Positions 1 to 11,325 of a DNA stretch of 64,000 nt are shown here, in pieces (position 1 is the stretch's first letter; each line of letters starts with the position of its first letter). Where the stretch lies: positions 65,647,207 through 65,711,206 of the forward strand of contig CM024766.1 in NCBI GenBank assembly GCA_014218235.1, read 5' to 3'. The position numbers and the translations under genes are program-made. Under the pieces are notes generated by a model, which did no database searches, had not been told where the DNA came from, and saw nothing but the letters and a program-made list of their open reading frames with translations. Source of the stretch: Colocasia esculenta (lineage: Eukaryota > Streptophyta > Magnoliopsida > Alismatales > Araceae).

Positions 1-1400
1 ATAGGAACCTCATCGCCGCAACACGCAGACTGACCTCACTAATTATTAACCACAATAACGCACGGTATGCCATGAATACACAAACCATATACATGGCATC
101 CAAACCTCGTAGATATCACGTGTATAATACCTCACGACGAATATATCACACATTATCTACGTAAACAAGATGTCCAACACATGGACAATATACACATACT
201 TAAACCACTACGTACATCACACATCATTCACGTAAAACATGCCCATTACATGAGCAGTATGCTCCAAGAGCGTAACAAGTGCACTGGCTCACACCGGTCA
301 TCGCCATGCACACACAAACACGTAAAACAGACAGTGCTGACGCATGCACATGTTAGCGGCAACATTGATTGCCGTCTAAAGTATGTAAACGGCAGCATCC
401 ATTGCCGTCAACACTAAGTAAACGACCATCACCTAGCCGTTTACTCAAGATCAATGGCTAAGCATCTTGCCGTTAATCTCCAGCTGAAGAATCCAGCGTC
501 AACCGATGATGACGTTTATATCCTCGACCCTTAACAACTACAAAATGTGTAGAACGGTCCTAGGCCGGTCACATGGGCAACTTAGCCCCACAAACTACAG
601 GAAAGTTAGGGGAAACACCTCCCCTTACCACTGTATGCTAAACTTAAACCGAAGAAATAAGATCCAATGTCTGGATCAATCAAACCACCCAATTCCCCGG
701 CATGAAGAACCCTTAATCCCAAAAACTCAATTAACATGCAATCTATACAAACAAACCATAACCAATCAACCATGAGGAATCTAGGGGTCCAGTCCCTACC
801 TCAATAACGCGATTAAACTCCTATAGAACCTCGATTCGCGACAGAACCCGAGGAGCTTCCCGCGAACATCGCCCTCCAATCTGTCGTCTCCCATCTGTTC
901 CGCCGCTACCACGCGCACCACAGCCTTCCCACATACTCCCGTCAATCGCCGGAAGTAGGGGAAACAGCACTAGGGCGAAGGTGGGGGAGAAGAAGGAGAG
1001 AAAAATGGAGAAGGAAGAGGACTCGGGTTGCCCCTAAAGACACAGCCGCCTCAGGTTAACGTCAACCCTTGGGTCGTTAACCAGACCGCCACATATAGGC
1101 GTCCACATCTATTGCCGCCAAGTTCATATAATGGAACACACTAGAACCATCGGTAGACGTCCACACCGATGGATGCTAAAACCATGTCAATGGCAACCCA
1201 TGGCCGCCAACACAAAGTCGACGTCACCCACCTGGACGCCAACCCACTGTTGATGTCCAGCGTACTAAACACCAACATAGACCCATAACCAAGCCCGGTA
1301 AGGATCTAATAAGAAACACATAACACTAATGGGCCTCACATTGGCCACCAAACCCGCTAAACCTGGATCCACGGGGATCCAAAAAATGCGCGACGTTACA
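1..1400. mobile_element. LTR end, cut by the window edge
   Basis: No convincing reading frame. The right end (GATCCAAAAAATGCGCGACGTTACA) closely matches the right end of the 46350-49496 LTR (GATCCGAAAAACGCGCTACGTTACA), and both are rich in CA words such as CATGCACACACA. It is probably another member of the same TGTAACG...CGTTACA LTR family, with its left part outside the window. Without the left end a target duplication cannot be tested, and whether this is a solo LTR or part of a longer element is open. Confidence 0.55.
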
Positions 1401-3511
1401 CTTTACATTATATTGGTACTTATGTACCTGTGTGTCTTCCCCTGATAATCTGCTTAAAGTGCCTGTACTGCAAGTAAAGGAAGAGTTTTGTGAAACTCTG
1501 AATGGGTTCAATCCTATCTTGGCAGGATGTTAACAGTGCATCCTTGGAGAAGCCCACCTATGTGAGTGTGACTGTGAGGCTGCAGTTAAGGGAAATGGGT
1601 TCTTCCTAAATAACACTCATGAATCAAGATTTGGGGCGCATGGCCATAATGCGCCAACCCTGGAGATTTCAACCAAAACTTGTATTTTGTTGTTTCTAAT
1701 AGAAACTCTCATATAAAGAACCAAGTTCAAGACTTAGTTCACTTCGGTTCTGTGGGGGTTGAAGTTAGAAACTCAGGTGATGGTTCAAACCCGAAAGGTA
1801 CCCTCACTGAAAGCAAGATATGTTTTCCTTCCATCGATCTCTTTTCTTCCACAAAATCTTTTTGGGTTTGTGGGGGAATGTTAGAGAAATTGTGGTCTTG
1901 TGAGGGTTTATTTAAACCCAAAAACATTTGTGGGTTCTTCTTAAAATTGTAAAAGTCACTTGATGCCATTTTCCTCCCAGAAATGCAGGGCCTTGCGTCT
2001 TTTGGGGTTTTGCAGTTGCTTTTGGGGTTTTTCTCCGGTGGAAAAACCATAAGCAGGCTGGGGCGTTTTGAGGGAAAGATAGCAGTGGCGTGATTTTTTT
2101 GGGAAAGAAATAGGAGGATGACGATTTGGTTCTAGGAGAGAACGACAAGCAGGCGTCGTTTTGGAGGCGGTGGTGGATTTTTTCCACACAGTGTTTCCTC
2201 TCTCTTGGATGTGATGCTTGCATTCTCTCTCTTTCTCTTGAGTAAATTTCTGCACCACAGTTTATTGTAAATCGACAAAGAAGAACATGTTCCTGAGGTT
2301 GTCGTCGAAGAGGGATCGTCTTCGTGCGGAGACGTGTCTCTGTAGCCGTTCTATCTGGGGGAAGATCGTTGACTCCGCCGCACTGATATGACGGGAGTGA
2401 TAACTTCTCTAAGGGGAGTCCTTACTGGCGGCTGGGCTAAGTTTTCTAACTCTATACTATTTTTCTTAATTTGTTGCATTCACATGTATGTGTTTTCCTT
2501 TTGGATTGGAATCGAACCTTGCCTATACTTGTGGGACGATATGTATGCGATGTTTATGCCATCATGCTTTACATATGTTCATGTGATTATTTATTCCATG
2601 TACATTATTTTTCTAACAATAAATGCATGCAAAATAAATTAGATAAGAACCTTTTTTTTTCCTGGAAATACCATGCTTCAAAACGATGGTCATGGCGGCA
2701 GCACGGCAAGGGGGCAGCAGCGACGACGGCCGTGTGGCAATGCTCCGGCGGTGTGGGCTCAGCGCGGCAGCGACGACAGCAGCCGTAGTAATGGCGACGG
2801 TGGTCATGGCGGCGGGGCGAAGAAGAAGCCGCAACGATGCCGTTTGGGGAAGAACCTGCCTCCGCCGCAACGCTATCCAACGAAGCAGAGGAGAGAGAGG
2901 TCAGAAAGTGAGAGCGTGAGGGAGAGAGCTAGTGTGGGGAGAGAGCAGATCTAGGGCGAGGGGGGAGAGGAGGTGGCACCGCTGTAACTTGCAAGAGCAA
3001 AGGGAGAGAGGCGAGAGAGAGAGAGAATGGGGAGAGAGCAGAGGGTGAGCGCGGTTGGGATGGGAGGTGAGATCTTTAGTTTTTATTTTTTAATAAGAGA
3101 AGGGAGGGAGATTGCGCACCGGTCAAAAAAGGAGGGAGTTTGGGCGCCATTTTCTCATCAGAATTTTATTAGTTTTTCCCGTGGATTTGTATATGGGTAT
3201 ATATACTTAATTATAGATGGAAATATTTTGATAAAATTGTTACATATATAAATTTATATACTTAACTATGCATAGAAATATTTTTATAAAATTATTATAT
3301 GTGAATATATATACTTAACTATATATGTAATAATGCTAGTTTGATAACAATAAAATGTTATAGAGATCACCATGTCTGTGTTATTTTTCTAAAATTTGCA
3401 CATTTGTCAAATATTATATATTATTTCCATCTCAAATCCTTCATTAATTTACGAAGGAATATTCTGCCATATTTTTAATTTTTAAATTTTATATTGATAC
3501 ATTTGATTTGG
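1401..3511. other. Non-coding stretch, nothing assignable
   Basis: Only short overlapping frames on both strands. About 1990-2400 resembles transcribed leader sequence (CT-rich, then GC-rich). About 2690-3050 is GC-rich simple sequence dominated by GGCGGCAGC and GAGAGAG words, so its frames are compositional. 3110-3511 is AT-rich, with a short repeated phrase around TATATACTTAACTA. I cannot assign a family. Confidence 0.5.
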
Positions 3512-3825
3512 GAATGTTTTATTTGGATTTAAAGTTGTTTTATTTGAACTTGGGATGTTTTATTTGAATTTGGGAGTTGTTTTATCTGAACTTGCAATGT
3601 TTATTTGAACTGAGAAATTTTTGTTGAATCTTGAATGCTTTATTTGAATTTAGAATGTTTTATTTGAATTTAGAATGTGTTATTTGAATTTATAATGGTT
3701 TATTTGAATTTATGATATTTTATTTGAATTTATAATATTTTATTTGAATTTATAATGTCTTATTTGAATTTATAATATTTTATTTAAATTTAAAATATTT
3801 TTTTGAATTTAAATATTTTATTTCA
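3512..3825. repeat. Minisatellite, about 19-20 bp unit
   Basis: The phrase TGTTTTATTTGAATTTAGAA recurs head to tail with point changes about 16 times, with indels in a few copies. It abuts the GTGTCGACACA cluster on its right, so both may lie in one LTR-like sequence. Confidence 0.85.
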
Positions 3826-4082
3826 ATTTATGTCGACCTAGGCAGGTGTGTGTCGACACAATGCAGAAGTATGTCGACACAATGACCATTTTTCTCATGA
3901 AAGTTCACTGGAATGTGGTCATGTGTCGACACACTGTGTAGAGTGTGTCGACACACTCATGTCCACATACCTCATAAGGCTTCCTAATTTGAATGGATAG
4001 GTTGAAATACACCTAGAGTGTGTCGACACACTCATGTACACATGTTGACACACACCTAGAGTGTGTCGACACACTTATGACC
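3826..4082. repeat. Cluster of GTGTCGACAC palindromes
   Basis: The self-complementary word GTGTCGACAC or a one-base variant occurs about eight times within 250 bp, often as AGAGTGTGTCGACACACTCATG. Each copy is a perfect short dyad around GTCGAC. No protein frame is credible here. Confidence 0.8.
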
Positions 4083-4660
4083 AGGTGTTCAAATTGTTCA
4101 TCTTTCTTGGCATTTATTTGTTGTTTTATAGTTATTATTGTTGTACTTTCTTATTTTTTATTTTCTTCATTTTATCACTATTTTTATTTTTTATTTTTTG
4201 TTATTATTTATTATTATTATTATCCTTTCTTTTTTGTTTCAACTTGTGTTCATCATATCATTATTAACTACTTTGCTCTCTCTTTTTGTTAATTTTCTTT
4301 TGCCATGTCCATTAATGTTATGTAGAGCCTTCAGTAACTTGTTATTTACGTAACTTGTTTACATAAATTGATTATTCATTCATCTAGTGGTAACTTGCAT
4401 CCAAGTGTGAACATGTGTAGGCATGCGTAAGAGTGTGTGTGTATCAAAAGGAATAGTAATTTATGTAATTTCTCTTAGTACCATCGTAGACCTTTGTAAT
4501 TTCTCTTGGTACCATCATAGAACTTTTGTAATTTCTTTTGAAATTATAATTTATTATTATTTTCTCAAAACTTGATATTGATATTTATAGTATGTTCTTT
4601 GATAGAGGACATGAGGTTAAACTCTGTAAGACCAATCTCTTTGATTAGTAGGTTCTGAAA
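4083..4660. other. AT-rich non-coding spacer
   Basis: T-rich sequence between two palindrome arrays, with a short duplicated phrase around TTGTAATTTCTCTTGGTACCATC (4440-4530). The hydrophobic frames at 4020-4353 are products of T-rich composition. Confidence 0.5.
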
Positions 4661-4663
4661 AGC

Positions 4664-5056
4664 CAGAGAGTCGACTCTATCCATTTAGAGAGTCGACTAT
4701 ATATTTCAGAGAGTCGACTCTATCCTTCAGAGAGTCGACTCTATCTATTCATAGAGTCGACTCTATCCATTTAGAGAGTCAACACTAGCCTGTAGAGAGT
4801 CGACTCTATCCATTCAGAGAGTCGACACTACCCTGCAGAGAGTCGACTCTATCCTTTAGAGAGTTGACTCATACCCTGCAGAGAGTCAACACTATTCTTC
4901 AGAGAGTCGACACTACCATTTAGAGAGTCAACATTACCCTTCAGAGAGTCAACACACTCTTCCATTAGGTTGACACACCCTGTATTCAGGTCAACCTAAC
5001 CCCTATTTCCAGTGACTCAAGTCGACACACTCAGTGTTTTAGGTCGACACACCTTG
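4664..5056. repeat. Tandem array of GAGAGTCGACTCTATCC-type units
   Basis: About 12 units of roughly 24-26 bp run head to tail from 4664 to 4960. Each holds AGAGAGTCGACTC or the half-dyad AGAGAGTCAACAC plus a short variable linker. It grades into looser GTCGACACAC words up to 5056. The centre GTCGAC is the same as in the 3826-4082 cluster. Similar arrays occur in the copia LTRs of this window, so an LTR origin is likely but not shown. Confidence 0.8.
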
Positions 5057-6029
5057 TTAATCAGAGTTCTTTCTTAAAATAACTTTTACATGAATTATGG
5101 TATATTAAAATTCATATTTACCTGAAATAATTATTAAGTTACTCCCTCTTCTAAAAGCAAGTTATAAAGTATTCATGGATCAACTCTTACCTGTTAGCTT
5201 GTCTCAAATTTTCTTGAAAATTCACTTGCAATGTCTAGAACTTGGGATCTTTAGATCTTTCATGGATTTACAATGCTGGAATGGGCCAATAAAAGGGCCC
5301 TAACCTAGTCTTGGGAGGATCACCCAAAAGTATTTGTGCCCATGGGAGTGTGAATGGTCTGGTGTGGCATTGCACCTAAAGTACATGTTAAATTTACTAG
5401 ACATCTGATTTCAGATAGTGTACAAGTGAGTACTTGATGCTCAATATCTAATTGTTCAATACATGAAAAATTCTCACTTCTTGAGAACTTACCTTTATAA
5501 ACTTGTTTTACTTGACTCTTCTTGTTTCTGAATTTTATCCTTTACTTAATAGTACATGCCTAACATCCTTACAGTGACATTCTTGCTACACATGGGTCAA
5601 GATGTTCTACTTAAGCTTGATATACCCTCTCATTACCATGTCAATTTTCAGTATACTTATCCATCAAGTTTTTGTACCACTGTTTTAATGTCTTAATCAC
5701 TTAAACCTCGGGCATTGTGAATTTACCTATTGGGCAATTAGCTCATAATGCTATTACAACATTTTTTCCAGGTTCTAGTGAGACTGATAAGGAAAAGAGT
5801 GTGCAAGGGACTGAGGAGTGAACATGAAGAACCACTTTTATACTTTTCTTTTTTGTCTCTTATTGTACAGTTACTTGGTACCTACCAAGTGAAGAAGAAC
5901 TATGAGTGTGTGATATAAGGCTGTTGTATGTAAATATAATGTTATGCTTTCCTTCTACCTGCAAGTTGTACCTCTTAATCAAATGACATCTGTGTGCACC
6001 CGAGTTTTTCAGCTGCACTCGGGGTGTCA
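5057..6029. other. Non-coding; ends like a gypsy LTR 3' end
   Basis: No frame of note. The right boundary GCACTCGGGGTGTCACA at 6013-6029 has the form of a plant Ty3/gypsy LTR 3' terminus (GGGTGTCACA mirrors the common start TGTGACACCC). I could not find the matching start, so the left limit and the assignment remain weak. Confidence 0.3.
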
Positions 6030-6267
6030 CAATGCAAAAATTAAATAGTAGTCATTTATGGAAATATTAAATGACAAGACATGACACACATACATAATGG
6101 TCATTACGTTCATCACTTAAAAGATATCAAGTATAACATGGTGTACGTGAAAAATATTTTTTATAAAAAAATTATTTTTTCCTTCAACATTTAACTTATA
6201 TTATAATATTTTAGAGATAATTACACATAAAATAGCACAATAAGTAATTTTAAGAATTTTTTTCAAG

Positions 6268-7577
6268 AAAAGAATTATTAGCAACGGTTGGCAACCGTCG
6301 CTTATACTTAAAATAAAAAACTTAAAATGTTTAAAGATTTATATGATTCATACTAAATATAGAAAAATATTATATATTCATTATGATTAATGAAAGTAAA
6401 TATTTTATAATATATAAGAATAGTTAATTAAGTAGTTGACAATAACAACTTAAAATATGAAATGAAATACACTTTGTGATATAAACAAATATTACATCAA
6501 CACACAAACAAAATCTAAGCTGTTATGTTCCTCATAACATATAAAGTAACATGATGTAAATGAAAAATAAGTTTTTTTACTTTTATTTTTTTCTTTATAA
6601 TTTAATATACATTATCATACTTTACTAATAATTACACGTTAACTATTTTATAATTATTTATAATAAGTTTTTTGAGAGCATTAGATTATTGGCGACGGCT
6701 GCAAATCGTCACTATTCTATGATAGGGACGGCTCTAATCGTCACTATTATGCTTTAGTGACGCATGAAGCCGTCGCCAAAACTTAATAGCGACGGACATA
6801 AGAAGTCGCTAATAAAAAAACTAAAGGCGACTGTCATACCCGTCGCTAATACTCTTATTAGGGACAACCTTCTATAACCGTCCCTAATAATCATCTATTT
6901 GCAACAAATAAAGTCGTCCCTAATAAGAACATTAACTACGGTGCATAGTAGCAGTCGCTAATGTTAATATTAGGGACGACTGCTTATAAATGTCCTTAAT
7001 AATCATTTATTAGGGACAAACAAAGCCATCCCTAATAATTCTTAGTAGCGACGAACAAATTATTCATCGCTACTAAAGGTATTAGGGACGGTTTATTTAG
7101 GCCATCGCTAATAAATTTATTAGCGACAAAGCATCGTAGTCGTCTCTAATAATACTATTCGCGACGACTTCTCATGGCCGTCGCTAATAAGTTTTTTTGG
7201 GATGACAATCACCATCCCTAATGATGCTTTTAGCGACGACCCTTGTAGTCGTCCCAAATAATATACGTTTAGTGACGTTTATATAATCAACCGTCGCTAA
7301 TAATTTTTAATGGGGATGACTTCTTTCAACCGTCGTCAATACTATACTTTTAGGGACGACTTTTTTACAGCTGTCGCCAATACTATACTTTTAGAGACGA
7401 CTTTTTTTATAGTCGTCGCAAATACTCTTTTTAACAACGACTTTTTAGAGCCGTCGCCAATACTATATTTTTTGGGACGACTTTTTTATTGCCGTCGCAA
7501 ATACTTTTTTTAGCATCGACTTTTTAGAGCCGTCGCCAACACCCCATCCCTAATAGTTCCTTTTCTTGTAGCTAGTT
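6268..7577. mobile_element. CACTA-type subterminal hairpin array with one worn terminus
   Basis: The first unit is at 6268-6305 and a dense array runs from about 6680 to 7545. Each unit of about 40-65 bp has TAGCGACG or TAGGGACGAC at one side and CGTCGCTAATA or GTCGTCCCTAATA at the other, so every unit can fold. The array ends in CCTAATAGTTCCTTTTCTTGTAG, which is the reverse complement of CTACAAGAAAAGGAAC, the usual CACTA terminus with its first two bases lost. No transposase is present beside it, and the other end was not found. Confidence 0.65.
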
Positions 7578-7767
7578 CTTGCAACTAGAGTCGAACTTAG
7601 TTTAAAGACAACTGGGACCCATTAGCTAATAGATCAATCTAACCTACCCTTAACTTTATATATATATATATATATATACACACACTAAACCAAGACACCC
7701 CTTTGGTCTGCTTTTAACTGATGGATCACTGACCGCTACGGATTTGAACACAAACTTCATCTCTTAG

Positions 7768-8056
7768 CATGGGGTAGATGGATCCTTTTTATATCTGTCC
7801 TCTCTTCATTATCCAACTATTTCCTGGCTATTTTTAAGATGCCCAAAGGGGTGTTGAGACAGATAGAAGCTATAAGAAGTTCCTTTTTGTGGGTTGGGGG
7901 TAAAAGGAAAACAAAGAATGTCATCTTCTTAACGGGTTTTGTATGCCAGGGAGATTTTTCGGATGGTTCCAATTGATTATGGAGGTTGGGTGAGGAGTCT
8001 ACTACTATTTGGGTATCTAATGTTAGAACCAAGTATTTTAAAGGAGGTTATTCACA
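7768..8056 (+). pseudogene. LINE reverse transcriptase C-terminal fragment
   Basis: One plus-strand frame reads through features of plant L1-type reverse transcriptases: SVLSSLSNYFLAIFKMPKGV (thumb region), then IRSSFLWVGG, and after a TGA stop WRLGEESTTIWVSNVRTKYF. About 95 residues of the family remain. The catalytic palm, endonuclease and poly(A) tail are absent, so this is a dead fragment. The reading frame is kept but the match is interrupted and divergent, which suggests an old insertion. Confidence 0.7.
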
Positions 8057-8582
8057 TATATACACAGCTCATAACGAGATGTGACCAACTGGGTAACTTA
8101 AAAAAAAAACATATACACAGCCCATAAACGCATCTACCTTGCCTTCACTTCACATGGGCGCCCGCAATTTGACGCCTGTTGGGCAATTTTTCTACAGTTT
8201 GCATTTCCTGGTGGTCAGGTTCCCAACAAGAACCAGGATCTTTTCTTAACTAGAAGTGCGTAAGTAGATAGTCACAAAATGTAAAGGTCTGCCTTTGGCC
8301 TGTAGAACACTTGGCCCTTCTTCGATGTGAATGATAATAGCCTATCTTATTTTCTTGGATGCGTATATAAATAAAAACTAATAAATATGTATATATATAA
8401 ACTAATAAATAATAATAATTTATCTCATTAATTTTATTATTCTCAATAAAGTGATGGTTCGAGGAGCTCCTAATGGGAGGAGCCCTACTTCCTTCTTACA
8501 ATAGAATATTTCGTGCTGTGCCAATCACATAAAATGGGAGAGATTGTTGCTGGTTGTATGCAGTAATATCTCCACATTGTTC
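8057..8582. other. Non-coding, nothing assignable
   Basis: Mixed-composition DNA with an AT-rich part at 8340-8450. It flanks the left end of the CACTA element at 8586. The last three bases (8583-8585, AGT) are the left target duplication of that element. Confidence 0.5.
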
Positions 8583-8609
8583 AGTCACTACAAAAAGAAG
8601 AGCATATGT

Positions 8610-9010
8610 CAGCGGTTTGGAGCCGCTGCCAAATGTCCAAAAAACGCTGATATATCGTTATGTCCGCGCCTCTCCAGGCGCTGCCAAAGCCGCTGCCAAA
8701 AACCCTGCGGACATAACTTATGTCAGCGTTTTGCATGTAGCCGCTGCCATATAAATATTTATCCACGCCTACTGAGGCCGTGGCCATAAAGTACTATTGG
8801 CAGCGATCGGGGCCACCGCGGCAATAGACTGTACAGCAACGGCTGGCAGCCGCGGCCAATAAATGTTATGGCCGCGGCTTACAGTCGCGGCCATATACTT
8901 TATTGTTGTCAGCGGTCTTAGGGCCACGGCCATATGTCCATTTTTGTCAGCATGTAGTAGCCGCGGATATATGTCCTTTTGGCAGCGGCTATCCAGCCGC
9001 TGACATATTA
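8610..9010. repeat. CACTA-1 left subterminal repeats
   Basis: Short words ATGTCAGCGG, GCCGCTGCCA, GGCAGCGG and CGCGGCCATA alternate in direct and inverted orientation every 25-45 bp. In CACTA elements such subterminal motifs bind the TNPA-type accessory protein. That role is family knowledge, not shown here. Frames across it are artefacts. Confidence 0.85.
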
Positions 9011-9092
9011 TCAGAAAGGAAAAAAAATTATTTAAATACATACAACACTCTATACTCACATGTGAACCACCTGAATCATTCAATTACATATA

Positions 9093-9183
9093 TTATCATT
9101 GAGCCACCACCCAGGCTCGCTGGATCATTCAATCACACATCATTGAGCCACCACCCAGGCTCGCTGGATCATTCAATCACACA
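9093..9183. repeat. Tandem duplication of about 43 bp
   Basis: The phrase beginning CATTGAGCCACCACCCAGGC and ending ATCATTCAATCACACA occurs twice back to back just inside the left subterminal array. The copies are identical or nearly so, which points to a recent slip. Confidence 0.85.
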
Positions 9184-9432
9184 CATATAATATAATGCGT
9201 AAAAATTGTTATACAAATATCCAGAACAATAGAAAATATGAATGTGTAATAAAATTAGAGGGAAATCAAGAGACAGGAACATCATGATCTAAATAATCAT
9301 CTGCCGCCTCATCTGTCTCGGTGTCGCTCTCGCTCTGAACTGAAGGAGGTACAGGTACAGGCTGGGTACGTGCCTGTGACGCCTGTATCTGGAGAGGAGT
9401 ACGCTCATCTCATCCACCTTCGAGGCTACACT

Positions 9433-11100
9433 CTACAATTGAGAAATCTGTTCTTGCATTTCATTCATCTTATCTGCCTGTGCTTTCAATTTGTCTTCTT
9501 GTACTTTTAATTGTTCTTGCATTTGCATTTCTCGCTCTGAATAGGCAGACGGTCCTGCAGATGTATATCCATACCATGTCCTCAACGTCTCTCCACTCCC
9601 TGCGCAGCGAACACGCCCAGGTCGATCTTTTCCCATGACTGAAATGAAGGCGTCCTCGGGAGTCTGGCTCTCGGCATCAAAGTCAGATGGAGCAATCATT
9701 TCACTCATAGCCTCCTACAACAAAAGGTAGAGAAAAAAATATTAATTATACAACTATTGTAATGAAAACATATTCACATAAATAAATAGAAATAAAGTTT
9801 CTTACATATCGTCTCCTGCTCTCCTCATCTACCTAACTCTCAGTGCCGTCAGGTAAATTTTTACATCGACCCATCTTGAATACCTCAAGTCGATGCGGAG
9901 TACGTCCATGCATTAGAGACTGTTTAAATTAAAGGCATATAAGTAAGTAATGAATAAAAGGGATAACATAATTCATAAAGCATAACTAACAAAATCACTC
10001 ATCAACTGATAATGAGAAGTCCTGCCCCGTCTATATGGCATAGATTGAGTGGCACGGTTTTGCTTATTTCGATCAGCAATCCTCTAAAAAGACAAGAATA
10101 GACAGTTATTGTTCCATTTATAGAAACAAAATAATCATAAACAATTATATTCTAAGCATTTTAAAATATTACCCTGTCATCCCCAGTAGTCCACAACTCG
10201 CACATTGTTTGCCAATCGGAGGGGTCAACACCTGCTGGGATGGATGCAATCGCATCATCTAAAGGCTTCCCATTAAAATGCTGACATGAAAAATAAAATT
10301 TTTGTCAATATATAAACAAGTTTAAAAAATAAAGTACATATGAAATGAAATAGTATATTAACTTACTTTTTTTTTTTGCTTGCTACGCCAGCTGCGATGC
10401 ATGGAGCTCATGTGAGCAAGCATCTCCCTATCTGTTTGGTCTGTGCGATCCCACTGGTATGTCAACTACAAAACAAAGTCACTGAATTATAACAAAAGCA
10501 TATGCATATATATTATTCAATTTAAATAATAATTACCTGCAGATCTCTGAATATCAACTCCATAGTCGCAACAGGCAGCTTCGCAAAGTCTTTTTACCAA
10601 ATCTTACAATATACCTTTGATATAACGCCCATGCGACTAGTAAAGTGATCTGCAGTAGGGCCGACGCCATAGCCTCGGACAAGGGAGACATTCCATTGTT
10701 GTCCAGCAGGGCCTCTCCTCTCCGTAACTCCTCTAGTCGGCCCTCGACGGCCATGACCCCTCCCCCAAGGTCATGCAGATGGACCTGTTGAAATATAAAC
10801 ATTAAACATCATTAGAGAATATCTATTAAACAATGAATATAAAAGTTACATGAAATTAAAATATGAACCTGCTACAGAAGATGCAGATGCCGCCGAAGAG
10901 CCCTGAGGGCTGGAAGAGGGAGGTATCTGCTGTAGAGTGAGAGGTAGAGGAAGCTGCTGAGAGGTGGGAGCGGGAGGGAGCCCCTGAAATGTGGGAGGGG
11001 GAGGCATCACCTGAGAGGTGGGAGGGAGATGGACCGATAGAGTCTGAAGCCTCCGTGGGCGTGAGCCATCACGAGAAGAGCACTCACCAGTAGAAGCCAT
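9433..11100 (-). pseudogene. TNPD-like (Ptta/En/Spm Transposase_24 type) gene of CACTA-1, degraded
   Basis: Accessory transposition protein of CACTA elements. I read seven exons on the minus strand: 11100-10869 (start MASTGECSSRDGSR, then a Pro/Gln/Ser-rich stretch), 10784 to about 10538, about 10466-10370, 10280-10173, 10083-9990, 9920-9803 and 9713-9433. Supporting pieces are LTYQWDRTDQTDREMLAHM, HFNGKPLDDAIASIPAG, GRTPHRLEVFKMGRC and, near the end, ISVMGKDRPGRVRCAGSGET, which is typical of the family's C-terminal part. A heptad-like MQEQLKVQEDKLKAQADKM follows. With phase kept, exon 2 holds at least two stops and exon 6 one, so the gene is broken. Exon limits come from GT/AG sites and are approximate. 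It lies about 230 bp from the end of the transposase pseudogene, in the same direction. Confidence 0.7.
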
Positions 11101-11325
11101 CTGTTACAAAAAATTGTTAGTAAACATGTAAACATAAAAAGTTAAAAAATTTATTTGAAGCATGCACAATATAAATACTAATGTAAATAAATCACCTAAA
11201 TGTCAATATAATCGTCCACTCTTACGCTACTTTCTTGACATAGATCCACATCTTGAATTTCTCCTCTAATGGGAACATCAATCAAATTGTCCTGAAACGC
11301 TTCGTCACTTGGTTCTATATCATTC

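Noticed and set aside
2605..2954. GC-rich overlapping frames on both strands
   Set aside because: Compositional (GGC/GAC repeats); no start context, domain or continuity.
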